From CAWIVH01 sp963839475 (lineage in GTDB: Bacteria > Acidobacteriota > UBA6911), in the NCBI GenBank assembly GCA_963839475.1, contig CAWIVH010000001.1, forward strand, positions 310,001 to 374,000: DNA of 64,000 nt, read 5' to 3'. This document shows, one piece after another, positions 1-8,243 of this stretch; position 1 is the first letter of the stretch, and every line of letters starts with the position of its first letter. Below the pieces are notes generated by a model. That model was not told the DNA's origin and made no database searches. It worked only from the letters and a program-made list of their open reading frames with translations. Both the position numbers and the translations under genes were made by a program.

Positions 1-116
1 ACCGAGAGGGTCAGGTCCCGGGCATCCAGCAGGTTGCGGGCGATGCGCGCCTTGTTTTCTTCCTCCGGAGCGGTGCTGGCGGCATAGAGAAGGATATTGG
101 TGTCAACGAACCGCAT
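1..116 (-). CDS. VapC-like PIN-domain toxin (N-terminal part, cut by window edge)
   Basis: The reverse strand reads an ATG at 116 followed by MRFVDTNILLYAAS, the standard opening of a VapC-type PIN nuclease, with the first acidic metal ligand in VDTN. About 39 residues are visible before the window ends, so the remaining catalytic acids cannot be checked. The start overlaps the end of the upstream antitoxin gene by 14 nt, the usual vapBC arrangement implying translational coupling. VapC enzymes are Mg-dependent RNases; the role here is inferred from the N-terminal motif and context. Confidence 0.8.
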   Translation of the reverse strand, partial: MRFVDTNILLYAASTAPEEENKARIARNLLDARDLTLS

Positions 117-345
117 CGCGATCGTGAGCCTCCTCGCGGTTCAGGCGGTCGCCGGCGCGGAAGTCCTTGATGGTGGCAAGTACCTCCTCCTGAAGGCGTT
201 TTCGCCGTTCAAAATCAGATTCCGCCGCGCCGAGACCGGTCAGGAATTCCCGGACCAGGGCCGTGACAGAGGTATCCTGCTCCGCCGCCTTGATCCTTGC
301 CCGCCGATAGATCTCATCCGGTATCGATACTGTAATGTTTTTCAC
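103..345 (-). CDS. VapB-like ribbon-helix-helix antitoxin
   Basis: This 80-residue protein begins MKNITVSIPDEIYRRARI, a beta strand followed by a helix as in ribbon-helix-helix (CopG/MetJ/Arc) repressors, which bind DNA as dimers. The C-terminal half is charged (FERRKRLQEEVLATIKDF), consistent with a flexible toxin-binding tail. It lies directly upstream of and overlaps a PIN-domain toxin gene. By analogy it would neutralise the toxin and repress its own promoter. The family assignment is firm from fold pattern and context; the exact VapB subfamily is not determined. Confidence 0.8.
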   Translation of the reverse strand: MKNITVSIPDEIYRRARIKAAEQDTSVTALVREFLTGLGAAESDFERRKRLQEEVLATIKDFRAGDRLNREEAHDRDAVR

Positions 346-431
346 AATTTCACATTATTACATATAACTCACTTTTTCCAGTGCTCCCAGCTAACCTGTG
401 GTTTGGCTGGAAGATCATGGGAGTGCTCGTC

Positions 432-1136
432 CTATTTGCCGCCTGCAAGCAGCTCCTGGTAGATTGCCTTTTCTGCCGCAACCGCCGGTCTTTCCACTTC
501 GAGCACCATCGGCCACAACCGATTTGCTCGCGCTGTCAAATCAGGTTCCGACAACCGGCCGGCACCCATTCTTGCCGCCGCGGCGATAGCATTCTGTTCC
601 GTGCAGATTTCCATCAGCTGTCTCTGGTACACGGGATCGCGGAACATGAGAGCCAGGTGAGCCAGCTCGTGCCCCAAAACCTTGACATACCGGGACTTGC
701 GCGCCAGGCCGGTGAAGGGTACGAATTCCATCCCTTCCCGGGCTTCCTGCTCCCTGCCGTAGACCCGATTGATGGTGGGGATGAAGAGCTTCAGTCTGAT
801 CGTCTCGGGGCTTGAAAATTCGCATTCCCCGGCCACGTTGCTGGATTTTTCGGGATCGGTGATTATTTCGACCACCACCTGGCGCCCGCTCTGCTCCACC
901 GTGCGCCACAAATCGTTGAGGATAGGGTGTTTTGGCTGGCCGGCAGGGTTGGACTCGAGAACGACTTCGCGGATTTCGTTCCAGAGGCGGAGTTGCTTGG
1001 ACGAGAGGTGGCTGGTGCTGAAGGCGCTGGCGGTGTGCCGATTGGCTGCAAACGCATCCTTCGCTGAGGAAGAAATCGGCAGGGCAAAAAGACCAAAGAT
1101 GAAAGCCATTCTGAAGAAGTTCGATTCCGGAACCAT
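432..1136 (-). CDS. Exported protein with HExxH zinc-metallopeptidase motif
   Basis: The 234-residue protein has an N-terminal hydrophobic stretch (FFRMAFIFGLFALPISSS) that looks like a Sec signal peptide. The motif HELAH lies at residues 156-160, the classic zincin HExxH signature, followed by a helix containing possible third-ligand glutamates (MEICTEQN). No named peptidase family is recognised. The first ATG has AGAGG four bases upstream; an internal ATG at 1109 would give a cleaner signal peptide. It stands alone between two toxin-antitoxin loci. An extracytoplasmic protease is inferred only from the motif. Confidence 0.6.
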   Translation of the reverse strand: MVPESNFFRMAFIFGLFALPISSSAKDAFAANRHTASAFSTSHLSSKQLRLWNEIREVVLESNPAGQPKHPILNDLWRTVEQSGRQVVVEIITDPEKSSNVAGECEFSSPETIRLKLFIPTINRVYGREQEAREGMEFVPFTGLARKSRYVKVLGHELAHLALMFRDPVYQRQLMEICTEQNAIAAAARMGAGRLSEPDLTARANRLWPMVLEVERPAVAAEKAIYQELLAGGK

Positions 1137-1606
1137 GGGGCCTCTTTTCCGGGGCAGGTTTGATCTGCCCTCGGACCCCTATGCGGGAACCGACTTTTCC
1201 AACTATCATCCATCCATAAACTTCCCCAAGCCTCCCGACGGAAAGAACATCGTTATCCGTTCTACGAAATCCTGGAGTCGCGATATCAGAGTGGTGAGCG
1301 TCCCAGGAAGGAGGACCTGTACTTCGGAAACTTCCGACCTTAGGCCGCAAAGCTTTCCCCACGCAGACCTGGATCAGGACCTGGACTTGGACCTGGAAGT
1401 TTTATGGGGGACAAACTTATGCGAGCAGCTAATCTGCCCGACTGTAATCGATTGTCAACAACCTGGTCTTCGAAAGCCCGATGGACTATCGCATGCCAAT
1501 AGTGAAGGTCATAATGGCGGAGGATCGGTGGATTCTCCCGGCAAATGAGCCATATAAATGTATGGCTAAATTCAGGGGCGAATGATACGCTGGATCGGCG
1601 TCAAGA
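1137..1606. other. Gene-poor intergenic stretch
   Basis: No convincing coding sequence is seen in these roughly 470 bases. The short open frames lack coherent domains and overlap the 5' side of the metallopeptidase-like gene. The stretch contains a GGTCCA-type iterated word block at 1365-1398, listed separately, and runs into the N-terminus of the BrnT-like gene. Confidence 0.5.
1365..1398. repeat. GGTCCA-type iterated hexamer block (copy 1)
   Basis: Reads as imperfect tandem iterations of CAGGAC/CTGGAC (GACCTGGATCAGGACCTGGA and onward). Similar word blocks recur at 28251-28291 and, inverted, at 28361-28415, in unrelated intergenic contexts. Confidence 0.7.
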
Positions 1607-1888
1607 GTTCGGTTTGAATGGGATCTCAAGAAAGATCAAGAAAACCAGGAAAAGCATGGCGTGGCTTTTGCTCTTGCTCAGTTGGCTTTCTTTGATCCTA
1701 AACGCATTATTGCAGAAGACCTTTCGCATAGCACGACGGAGAAGCGTTTCTACTGTTTCGGCCGCATTTCAGAGGCGATTCTGACCGTTCGATTCACCTA
1801 TCGAGACGATGCGATCAGGATTTTCGGCGCCGGTTATTGGAGGCGGGGGAAGGCAATCTATGAAAGGGAAAATCAGATATACAAATGA
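1607..1888 (+). CDS. BrnT-like toxin, start codon missing or non-canonical
   Basis: The frame reads VRFEWDLKKDQENQEKHGVA and continues through FFDPKRIIAEDLSHSTTEKR, FCFGRIS, ILTVRFTYRDD and GAGYWRRGKAIYE, which matches the BrnT (DUF4258-like) RNase toxin family along its whole ~90-residue length. The expected start position holds GTT (1607); upstream the frame has no ATG, GTG or TTG before the stop at 1583-1585. The first usable GTG is at 1661, which would delete the conserved FEWD segment. The 3' end overlaps brnA by 29 nt, typical for brnTA. The toxin may be inactivated at its start, use a rare initiation codon, or carry a base-call error. Confidence 0.75.
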   Translation, partial: VRFEWDLKKDQENQEKHGVAFALAQLAFFDPKRIIAEDLSHSTTEKRFYCFGRISEAILTVRFTYRDDAIRIFGAGYWRRGKAIYERENQIYK

Positions 1889-2138
1889 ACCTCTTGGGGA
1901 TCTAAAGGTGATTCCGGACTTCCTGCCGCGTCCCGAAGACCTCGTGCTTCGAGAGGAAGGTATCAAGGTTACAATTTCCCTGAGCAAGCGCAGTGTCGAG
2001 TTCTTTAAAAGCGAGGCAAGGAAACACAATACGCAATATCAGAAAATGATCCGTCGACTTCTCGACACCTATGTGGAGCGTTATTCTCGCGGCCGAACTG
2101 TGCACCCCGGCGGGCCTGTTCGCAGCACGCCGCGCTGA
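1860..2138 (+). CDS. BrnA-like antitoxin (ribbon-helix-helix)
   Basis: A 92-residue protein starting at the ATG at 1860, inside the end of the BrnT-like frame. The C-terminal half reads VTISLSKRSVEFFKSEARK, then YQKMIRRLLDTYVERY, a ribbon-helix-helix DNA-binding unit with a BrnA-like C-terminal helix. BrnA represses the brnTA promoter and binds BrnT. The upstream in-frame ATG at 1809 falls within the toxin frame and is less likely. The intact antitoxin next to a start-impaired toxin suggests the module is decaying or the antitoxin is kept as a regulator. Confidence 0.8.
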   Translation: MKGKIRYTNEPLGDLKVIPDFLPRPEDLVLREEGIKVTISLSKRSVEFFKSEARKHNTQYQKMIRRLLDTYVERYSRGRTVHPGGPVRSTPR

Positions 2139-2214
2139 ATCCTGCAAAGGAAAATAGTGGCATTTCTGACAGACAACTCATTTTGAATCGGGATCGCCTG
2201 AGCCGCTTCAGATG

Positions 2215-2220
2215 TATAAT
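2215..2220 (+). promoter_or_regulatory. Candidate -10 box (TATAAT)
   Basis: A perfect TATAAT lies 47 bases before the ATG of the small ORF that is coupled to the SulP gene. No good -35 hexamer is seen at 17 bases spacing, so this is a suggestion only. Confidence 0.3.
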
Positions 2221-2266
2221 GGCGGCCTTACAGGATCCGGCACGCCGCCGGGATTGGGGGGTTCCT

Positions 2267-2470
2267 ATGACCACAGACTCCCTTCATTCAATCCAGGATT
2301 TGCCTCGCTTCGAATTCCGCAGGTGCGCAGCTTACCTGCTTCTGCAATCCTCACCCAATGTCGAAAATCTCCGCCGCTCCCTGTTGCGCCATGAGATTTT
2401 GGTGGAACGACTCTCGCCGGGCGGCATGATCAATGGTGCCGGTGTCAGCCACCCGAGGAATGAAACGTGA
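2267..2470 (+). CDS. Small ORF of unknown function coupled to the SulP gene
   Basis: A 67-residue frame opens with MTTDSLHSIQDLPRFEFRRC and ends overlapping the GTG start of the SulP transporter in a GTGA junction (2467-2470), a signature of translational coupling. The ATG has a G-run upstream that could serve as a ribosome site. No domain, transmembrane segment or known family is recognised. The frame extends upstream to a TTG at 2183, but the ATG at 2267 is the more natural start. It may be a leader peptide or a small regulator; it may also be non-coding. Confidence 0.35.
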   Translation: MTTDSLHSIQDLPRFEFRRCAAYLLLQSSPNVENLRRSLLRHEILVERLSPGGMINGAGVSHPRNET

Positions 2471-4722
2471 GCGAAACGGGGGGGACTGCGAGCGGACGCA
2501 AGGACGGAGATATCTGGGGCGGCTTTGCAGCGATGCTGGTCGCGCTGCCCGCCGCCATAGGTTACGGCGTCACCATCTATGCTGTCCTGGGTCCAGAAAA
2601 CGCCGGGCGCGGAGCATTTGCCGGCCTCGTCGGGACCATTGCCATCGGTATCGTGGCCCCGGCCTTCGGCGGTTCGAGCCGGCTCATCTCGGCCCCTTGC
2701 GGCCCTGCTGCCCTGCTTCTCTCGGCGCTTGCAGCTACCCTCCTTGCCGGCCAGCCCGGGCAGCTACCGGGCGCCGTGGATCCGTATAAAGTCCTGCTTG
2801 TGCTTACGCTCGTAGGGCTCGTGGCGGCGGGCATTCAATTCGCCTTCGGCGCGTTGGGCGGTGGCCGGCTTATCAAGTACACGCCTTACCCGGTCGTGGC
2901 CGGCTACCTTAGCAGCGTCGGCATTCTTCTCTTCACGAAGCAAATCCAGGATCTATTGGGATTGGATAAAAGTCAACACGCCTGGGTTGCGCTTGGGCAC
3001 CCGTCCTCCTGGAACCTGGCAGCCGTTGCGGTCGGCCTGGCCACCATGATTGGCATGGTTTTCGGTCCCCGCATCACCCGGCGCGTGCCGGCGGTGGTCC
3101 TCGGCCTCTTGAGCGGCACTGCAGTATATTCCGTCGCCGGCAGTTTCCTGCCAGTTCTGCGCTCCCTCGACCACAATCCTCTCGTGCTGGGCTCCATAGG
3201 CAGCTCGCCCGCCGCGTTCGCCGCCGGTCTCCACGAGCGCTGGCGAGGCATTGCATCTTTGAGCTTCAACGACCTGGGTGTGGTGGTGGTGCCGGCATTG
3301 ACTCTTGCGGTGCTGCTCTCTATCGATACGCTCAAGACCTGCGTCATCGTAGACTCGATCACCCGCACCCGCAGCGATTCCAACCGTGAGCTGCGTGGTC
3401 AGGGGTTTGCCAACCTCATCGCTTCGCTCCTGGGCGGAGTACCCGGCGCCGGCACCATGGGCGCAACGCTCGTCAACATCAACAGCGGCGGCGAAACCCG
3501 GCGTGCCGGGATCTTCGAAGGTTTATTCGCTCTACTCGCGTTCGTACTTTTCGGCGGAATAATCCCCGGCATGCCCAACCTGATGGGCTGGATTCCACGC
3601 GCAGCGCTCGCCGGCATCATCATGGTGGTATCGATCCGGATGATCGATCCGCACATTTTCGACCTGCTCCGGCACCCTGCCACTCGTCTTGACTTCCTGG
3701 TGGTCTCTACCGTCGTCGCAACGGCGCTCCTGGCTTCCCCGCTCAGCGCTGCAGGCGTCGGGCTCGCCCTCGCCATTCTGCTTTTCACCCGGGAACAGAT
3801 CCGCGTATCAGTTGTGCGCCACAAGCTCTCCGGGAACCGGATTTCCTCCAAGCGCCACCGGTTGCCGGAGGAACTCGGCATCCTGCAGGAACGCGGCGGC
3901 TCGGCGGTCATCTGTCAGCTCCAAGGAACGCTTTTTTTCGGCACGACCGATCAACTGCTATCGATCCTGGAGGTCGACCTGAAGACCAGTCGCTACCTGG
4001 TCCTCGACATGAAGCGCGTACAATCGGTGGATTTCACGGCCGCACACATGCTCGAGCAAATGGAGGCGCAACTTACCGACCGCGGCGCTTATCTTATCTT
4101 CAGCAGCCTCCCGGAGGCATTGCCCACAGGTCGTAATCTCAAAACCTATTTCAATCAGCTTGGTCTCATGCGCCGCGAACGCAGCGCGCTGGTGTTCGAC
4201 GACCTTGACGAAGCCGTGCGCTGGATCGAAGAGCACATCCTCCGTGACGCGGGGATTGGAGAGCGAGAGGAGGGTCCGCCGCTCGCTTTGAATGAATTCG
4301 AGCTTTTCCGTGAACTCGAAGGCGGCGTGCTGGCGCTCCTGCGCGAGGCGATCGAAGAACGCGCCATCAAAGCTGGGATGGCTGTCTTCAATCACGGGGA
4401 CGAAGGGGACGAACTTTTCCTGATCCGCGACGGCAGTGTCGACATCCGCCTGCCGCTCGAAGGAGGGCGTAGTCATCACCTCGCTACCTTCTCGCGGGGC
4501 AGCTTCTTCGGTGACATGGCGTTTCTGGATCACGGCAGACGCTCGGCTGATGCCATTGCCGCCAATGATGTCGAAGTCTTCGTGCTGTCGCGCAAACGTT
4601 TTGACGAAGTGTCACACCGGCAACCGGCAACCGGGGCCATGCTCTTCGCCCGACTCGCCCGGATTCTCGCCCTTCGACTGCGCCAGACGGACCTCGAACT
4701 CAGGGCGCTTCTGGAGAACTGA
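2467..4722 (+). CDS. SulP-family anion transporter fused to STAS and cyclic-nucleotide-binding domains
   Basis: At 751 residues this is longer than a plain SulP. Residues 1-440 hold about a dozen hydrophobic segments of a SulP/SLC26-type permease, beginning DIWGGFAAMLVALPAAIGYG. A STAS domain spans about 475-585 (AVICQLQGTLFFGTT; LVLDMKRVQSVDFTAAHML). A cNMP-binding domain spans about 625-735, with a phosphate-binding cassette FFGDMAFLDHGRRSADA that keeps the arginine while aspartate replaces the usual glutamate. It probably moves sulfate, bicarbonate or another anion across the inner membrane, possibly gated by cAMP or cGMP; substrate and ligand are inference. The start is the GTG overlapping the preceding ORF. 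Confidence 0.9.
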   Translation: MSETGGTASGRKDGDIWGGFAAMLVALPAAIGYGVTIYAVLGPENAGRGAFAGLVGTIAIGIVAPAFGGSSRLISAPCGPAALLLSALAATLLAGQPGQLPGAVDPYKVLLVLTLVGLVAAGIQFAFGALGGGRLIKYTPYPVVAGYLSSVGILLFTKQIQDLLGLDKSQHAWVALGHPSSWNLAAVAVGLATMIGMVFGPRITRRVPAVVLGLLSGTAVYSVAGSFLPVLRSLDHNPLVLGSIGSSPAAFAAGLHERWRGIASLSFNDLGVVVVPALTLAVLLSIDTLKTCVIVDSITRTRSDSNRELRGQGFANLIASLLGGVPGAGTMGATLVNINSGGETRRAGIFEGLFALLAFVLFGGIIPGMPNLMGWIPRAALAGIIMVVSIRMIDPHIFDLLRHPATRLDFLVVSTVVATALLASPLSAAGVGLALAILLFTREQIRVSVVRHKLSGNRISSKRHRLPEELGILQERGGSAVICQLQGTLFFGTTDQLLSILEVDLKTSRYLVLDMKRVQSVDFTAAHMLEQMEAQLTDRGAYLIFSSLPEALPTGRNLKTYFNQLGLMRRERSALVFDDLDEAVRWIEEHILRDAGIGEREEGPPLALNEFELFRELEGGVLALLREAIEERAIKAGMAVFNHGDEGDELFLIRDGSVDIRLPLEGGRSHHLATFSRGSFFGDMAFLDHGRRSADAIAANDVEVFVLSRKRFDEVSHRQPATGAMLFARLARILALRLRQTDLELRALLEN

Positions 4723-4749
4723 AAGAAAAATCGGGAGAGACGGCAACGG

Positions 4750-5007
4750 TCACGGAGGCGCCTTTCCCAGTTCACCTATAACCCAAGGATCTATTTGTTC
4801 TCCGATAAGAATGTCGCGGCAGTCGGTCTTGGCCAGGTCGATCGCTGCCCGAAGGCTGGTCATGCTCCCCCGTGAAAGAATGACAATGTCGCGATGAACC
4901 CTCTCGACCTCGTTATGCCATTTCTCGGTCCCGTATTCGCTCAGCATGGTCAGGACTTCCGGGACCTGCTCCTCAGGAAAATATTTCCTAATCCATTTTT
5001 CAATCAT
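4750..5007 (-). CDS. Uncharacterised 85-residue protein coupled to the glycoside hydrolase gene
   Basis: Starting at the ATG at 5007 the protein reads MIEKWIRKYFPEEQVPEVLT and continues with ERVHRDIVILSRGSMTSLRAAIDLAKTDCRDILIG. It is soluble, mostly helical, with no signal peptide or known domain; similar short proteins of unknown function occur in varied genomes. The ATG overlaps the TGA of the upstream hydrolase gene (ATGA at 5004-5007), so it is probably the last gene of the LacI-headed operon. Its link to sugar metabolism is positional only. A longer frame from 5052 is possible but would overlap the hydrolase more deeply. Confidence 0.65.
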   Translation of the reverse strand: MIEKWIRKYFPEEQVPEVLTMLSEYGTEKWHNEVERVHRDIVILSRGSMTSLRAAIDLAKTDCRDILIGEQIDPWVIGELGKAPP

Positions 5008-8000
5008 GGGCGTCCCTGGTTGCCCGGTTGGCCGGAAACGATGAAAAGCCATCCCTTTCCCCTGGCAACCGGTATCGAGTCGCCCGGCTTGAACCTGGCC
5101 ACCGGCTGAAAATCCTTCGACTCGGGAGCGGCCAATTCTGCGGATCCGGGGTCAAGCCCCAAAGTTTTCCAATCGATGGTCAATCGGACTTGCACATCCG
5201 TCTTCGCCCAGCTGGCAATTGATATCAGGGTCTTCCCTTTTCCGACAAAAGCCGATGCCAGAACATCTTCGCGGCCGGTGCGTACCGGGCAGCGGGGCGA
5301 CCAGTAGCCGATCATTTCGCTGTGCTTGATATCGAACTCGTCCCAGATCTTCCACACTGAAGAGGGATCGCTGCCGCTGTAGGGCATACGGCTCGTCATC
5401 CCGTAGAGAGCCCCGCGCCACCTGTTCCCGCCGTCCTGCAGCATCTCTCCCATGAGACCGAAGGGTATTCCCGACATCTCGACAAACCAGAAATCCGGCG
5501 GGGAATCCGGATTGAAATATTCCCCAAACCAGAGACGGTTGAGATAGGGAAAATGCTCAAGGTACAAGTTCGCGCTGTTGGTAAATCCGTCGCGCTCATT
5601 GTACTGATTGGCGGAATGCAGGTCGATGATCGCGTCTTGCCTTTCGCGGTCCAGGACTTTACGAATCCGCTTCATCGTCGTGCGGTCGAACGCCACGTCG
5701 TCGAGATAGATTCCATCGATCTGCATTTTCCTGGCCAGCCAGCTCAATCCTTCAATGTAGTAGTTGTGCCAGCGCGACATGCCGCTGTTGATGATGGCGG
5801 CGTCCTTCAGCTGGGGGACAAACCAGGCGGCGATATAATTGGAAACGAGATGTTCCTGGAGCCACGAAAACCCGCCTCCGGGGCCTTCCGAGAAGATTTC
5901 GTTCCCCAGGCTGCGCAGCGCAAACAGCTCCGGCGCGTGATTCGAAAGCTCGCGTATCGTGTAGTAAATCTTGACCTTCATACCCTGGTGGTGCGCTTCC
6001 TCCACGTATTGTTTCAACTGAGACTGGTGTAGGAACGGGTAGTTGATATAGGGATTGACCTCATTGGCATGATGAACATTAATGACGTTGGCACCTGCGC
6101 GAACGACCTCATCCACCGGTCTGAAGCTGTGGAAAAACCTGTTTTGCCATTGAAATGAAGTGTCCAGGGGCTTGAATGGCGTCAGGAGGAGATTGAAGTC
6201 GAAATGCAGCGGATGACCGGGCTCGATTCGGCGGGCTCCGCTGTAGCACCGCAAAACGACGATTTCGCCGTTCTCGCGGAGGTTGATTCCGCCATTTCCA
6301 TCGTTGGACCAGGATGGGGGCAGGTTCAAGGGTTTGGACTGGTAAAAATTCGTATTCAAGGGACGCGAGTAATTTTCGGCCCGCAGGCTGAATTGAAGCC
6401 CGAGATTGGAATCGCCCAACCAGGCGCCGTCCTGATTTTTCCGCACGTCCCATTTCCAGTCATAGCTGGATGGCCTGAAGCCGCCTTTCATTCCGAGCCC
6501 CATCATGTACTTCGCCGCCTCTTTACGCAGGGGAATCTCGAGCCGGACATCGCCGACTTCCAGGCTTTGCGAAGTTGAGAGCGTCAATTTGTAAGCCATG
6601 AAGCCATCGAATTCTGTGACACCATGAAATTCCAGTTTTAACGTTCCGGCGGCGCCGCCCGATCGCCACTCCGCGACACCCTCATTCTGCCTGGTTATCA
6701 CCGGGCTGGAATAGGTCCAGCTCAAGCGCCGGCCTTCCCGATCTTCAACAATGACATCCATCGGGCCCGCGAGCAAAACCGCTGGAGTTTCGACAATCCT
6801 GGTCACTTCAGGAGAGAAAAAGCTATGAATCCGCGCCGGAAGACCCGAGGGTCCCAGAGTGACGCTCCGGCCCAGAACCTGGATTTGGTTTCCCAGGGCC
6901 TTCACCGGCGTAAAAGGCCGCACGATTTCATCATCCTGGGCCAGCCTGGAGTCCAGCCAGCGCAGCCTCGAGTGGCGCCAGGGTTCATCGTCGCCGGAGT
7001 CCGGCCGCGTCGATTCGGAGATCTCGAGCAGGATTTCCAGGGATTGGGCGGCCGTTCCGCCCGTCTCTATCGTCACACGGCCGCGATAGGATCCCGGGGA
7101 CGCCTCCGTCGGAACCTGCACTCCCATCCACAAGGGCTGCACCTGCCCCTTTTTGACGAAAAGCTTTTTGGTGAAAGGTGTGCCATCCCAGTTAATTCCG
7201 CCAGTATTGAATGATTTAAAAGCTGCAGCAGGAATCCTGTACGGTCCCGAATCCTGCTGCAAGTCCGAGAAAACAACCTTGCGAACCAGGACGTCTTCCT
7301 CGCAGGCGAACAAACCTGCCTGGAAAGAGTAGAATTCACCCCGTTCGGCCCGGCCTTCCAGTATGGGTTTCAATCCCCCTGCGATCCATTTTTGCGGAAT
7401 CGAATCTTTCATGCGGATGGGATTGGATCGGTCTTCCGGAAAAATCAGGAATTTGCTTCCCGGTTGCGCCAGGATAACGCGATCTGTTTCCTCCGGAGTT
7501 GCCGGGATCTCCATGGGAAAGAAGCTGTTAAATGAATCGATGGATTGCATCTCCACCATCGCTGCCTGCGGCAGTTTTTGGTCGGAGCGCAGGAGAGCCT
7601 TTTGGGTTCTTGCCTTCCAACCTGCTTCGGCGCCGGCTTCGGGAGACTGGTAGGTCACGACGGGGTAGTTGCGTCCCTTGCTCGCGAAAGGCATGTAGTA
7701 AACGTAATACTCGCCAGCCCGTGAAGCCTCGAAAACGAGGTCGCCGTAAAAGCGCGTGGCGTTGACCACCAGCTGATTCGCCACTCTCGACCCATCCCCG
7801 GCGACTATGATTACTTTTTTTCTTTCCGGCTCCGCATCCACGCGGCGCCAGGGGATATGGGCCCAAACGGCTTCCGAGGCAACGGGCACATGCAGGACAG
7901 CTCTGTGATTGCCATAGACCTCCACGTCCCAATTCCCCGTCCCGTACTTCAGATCCTGGGCGCGCGGCGAGGATGGAAAGACCAGGATCAAAAAGGCGAG

Positions 8001-8060
8001 GCAACCCCGATACAAATGAAAACTTGCCGGGGATGTCCGTCGTGGTGCCGAGCGGTTCAT
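5004..8060 (-). CDS. Large exported glycoside-hydrolase-like protein (DUF6067-type)
   Basis: About 1018 residues with a signal peptide (GCLAFLILVFPSSPRAQD). The first ~600 residues are beta-rich and would form accessory sandwiches. The C-terminal ~400 residues look like a TIM barrel, with segments KVKIYYTIRELSNHAPELFA, KMQIDGIYLDDVAFDR and FGEYFNPDSPPDFWFVE that supply candidate catalytic acids, as in hydrolases grouped under DUF6067 or GH36/GH123-like folds. Substrate unknown. The ATG at 8060 has GGAAGG four bases upstream; an ATG at 8072 is also in frame. It follows a second hydrolase and the LacI gene on the same strand, and probably acts in the periplasm or at the surface. Confidence 0.7.
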   Translation of the reverse strand: MNRSAPRRTSPASFHLYRGCLAFLILVFPSSPRAQDLKYGTGNWDVEVYGNHRAVLHVPVASEAVWAHIPWRRVDAEPERKKVIIVAGDGSRVANQLVVNATRFYGDLVFEASRAGEYYVYYMPFASKGRNYPVVTYQSPEAGAEAGWKARTQKALLRSDQKLPQAAMVEMQSIDSFNSFFPMEIPATPEETDRVILAQPGSKFLIFPEDRSNPIRMKDSIPQKWIAGGLKPILEGRAERGEFYSFQAGLFACEEDVLVRKVVFSDLQQDSGPYRIPAAAFKSFNTGGINWDGTPFTKKLFVKKGQVQPLWMGVQVPTEASPGSYRGRVTIETGGTAAQSLEILLEISESTRPDSGDDEPWRHSRLRWLDSRLAQDDEIVRPFTPVKALGNQIQVLGRSVTLGPSGLPARIHSFFSPEVTRIVETPAVLLAGPMDVIVEDREGRRLSWTYSSPVITRQNEGVAEWRSGGAAGTLKLEFHGVTEFDGFMAYKLTLSTSQSLEVGDVRLEIPLRKEAAKYMMGLGMKGGFRPSSYDWKWDVRKNQDGAWLGDSNLGLQFSLRAENYSRPLNTNFYQSKPLNLPPSWSNDGNGGINLRENGEIVVLRCYSGARRIEPGHPLHFDFNLLLTPFKPLDTSFQWQNRFFHSFRPVDEVVRAGANVINVHHANEVNPYINYPFLHQSQLKQYVEEAHHQGMKVKIYYTIRELSNHAPELFALRSLGNEIFSEGPGGGFSWLQEHLVSNYIAAWFVPQLKDAAIINSGMSRWHNYYIEGLSWLARKMQIDGIYLDDVAFDRTTMKRIRKVLDRERQDAIIDLHSANQYNERDGFTNSANLYLEHFPYLNRLWFGEYFNPDSPPDFWFVEMSGIPFGLMGEMLQDGGNRWRGALYGMTSRMPYSGSDPSSVWKIWDEFDIKHSEMIGYWSPRCPVRTGREDVLASAFVGKGKTLISIASWAKTDVQVRLTIDWKTLGLDPGSAELAAPESKDFQPVARFKPGDSIPVARGKGWLFIVSGQPGNQGRP

Positions 8061-8243
8061 TTTGCCTTCCATGTGCGGTTCCGAAACTCTATTGAGTGAA
8101 ACAAACCGCCGAGCTTTTGGAGCCCGAGGTGGGTTTTCTGTAAAAGCCTTTGGTTCCGGAAGCGCTCGCGGAAAAAGCTAGGGAACTGCTCGACAGACCC
8201 CTTCCGAAAGGATGTGCGCGCCGGAGTATGGGCAAATCTTCGC

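Noticed and set aside
1545..1784. 79-codon plus-strand frame
   Set aside because: Wrong frame relative to the BrnT-like protein, which explains the same DNA far better.
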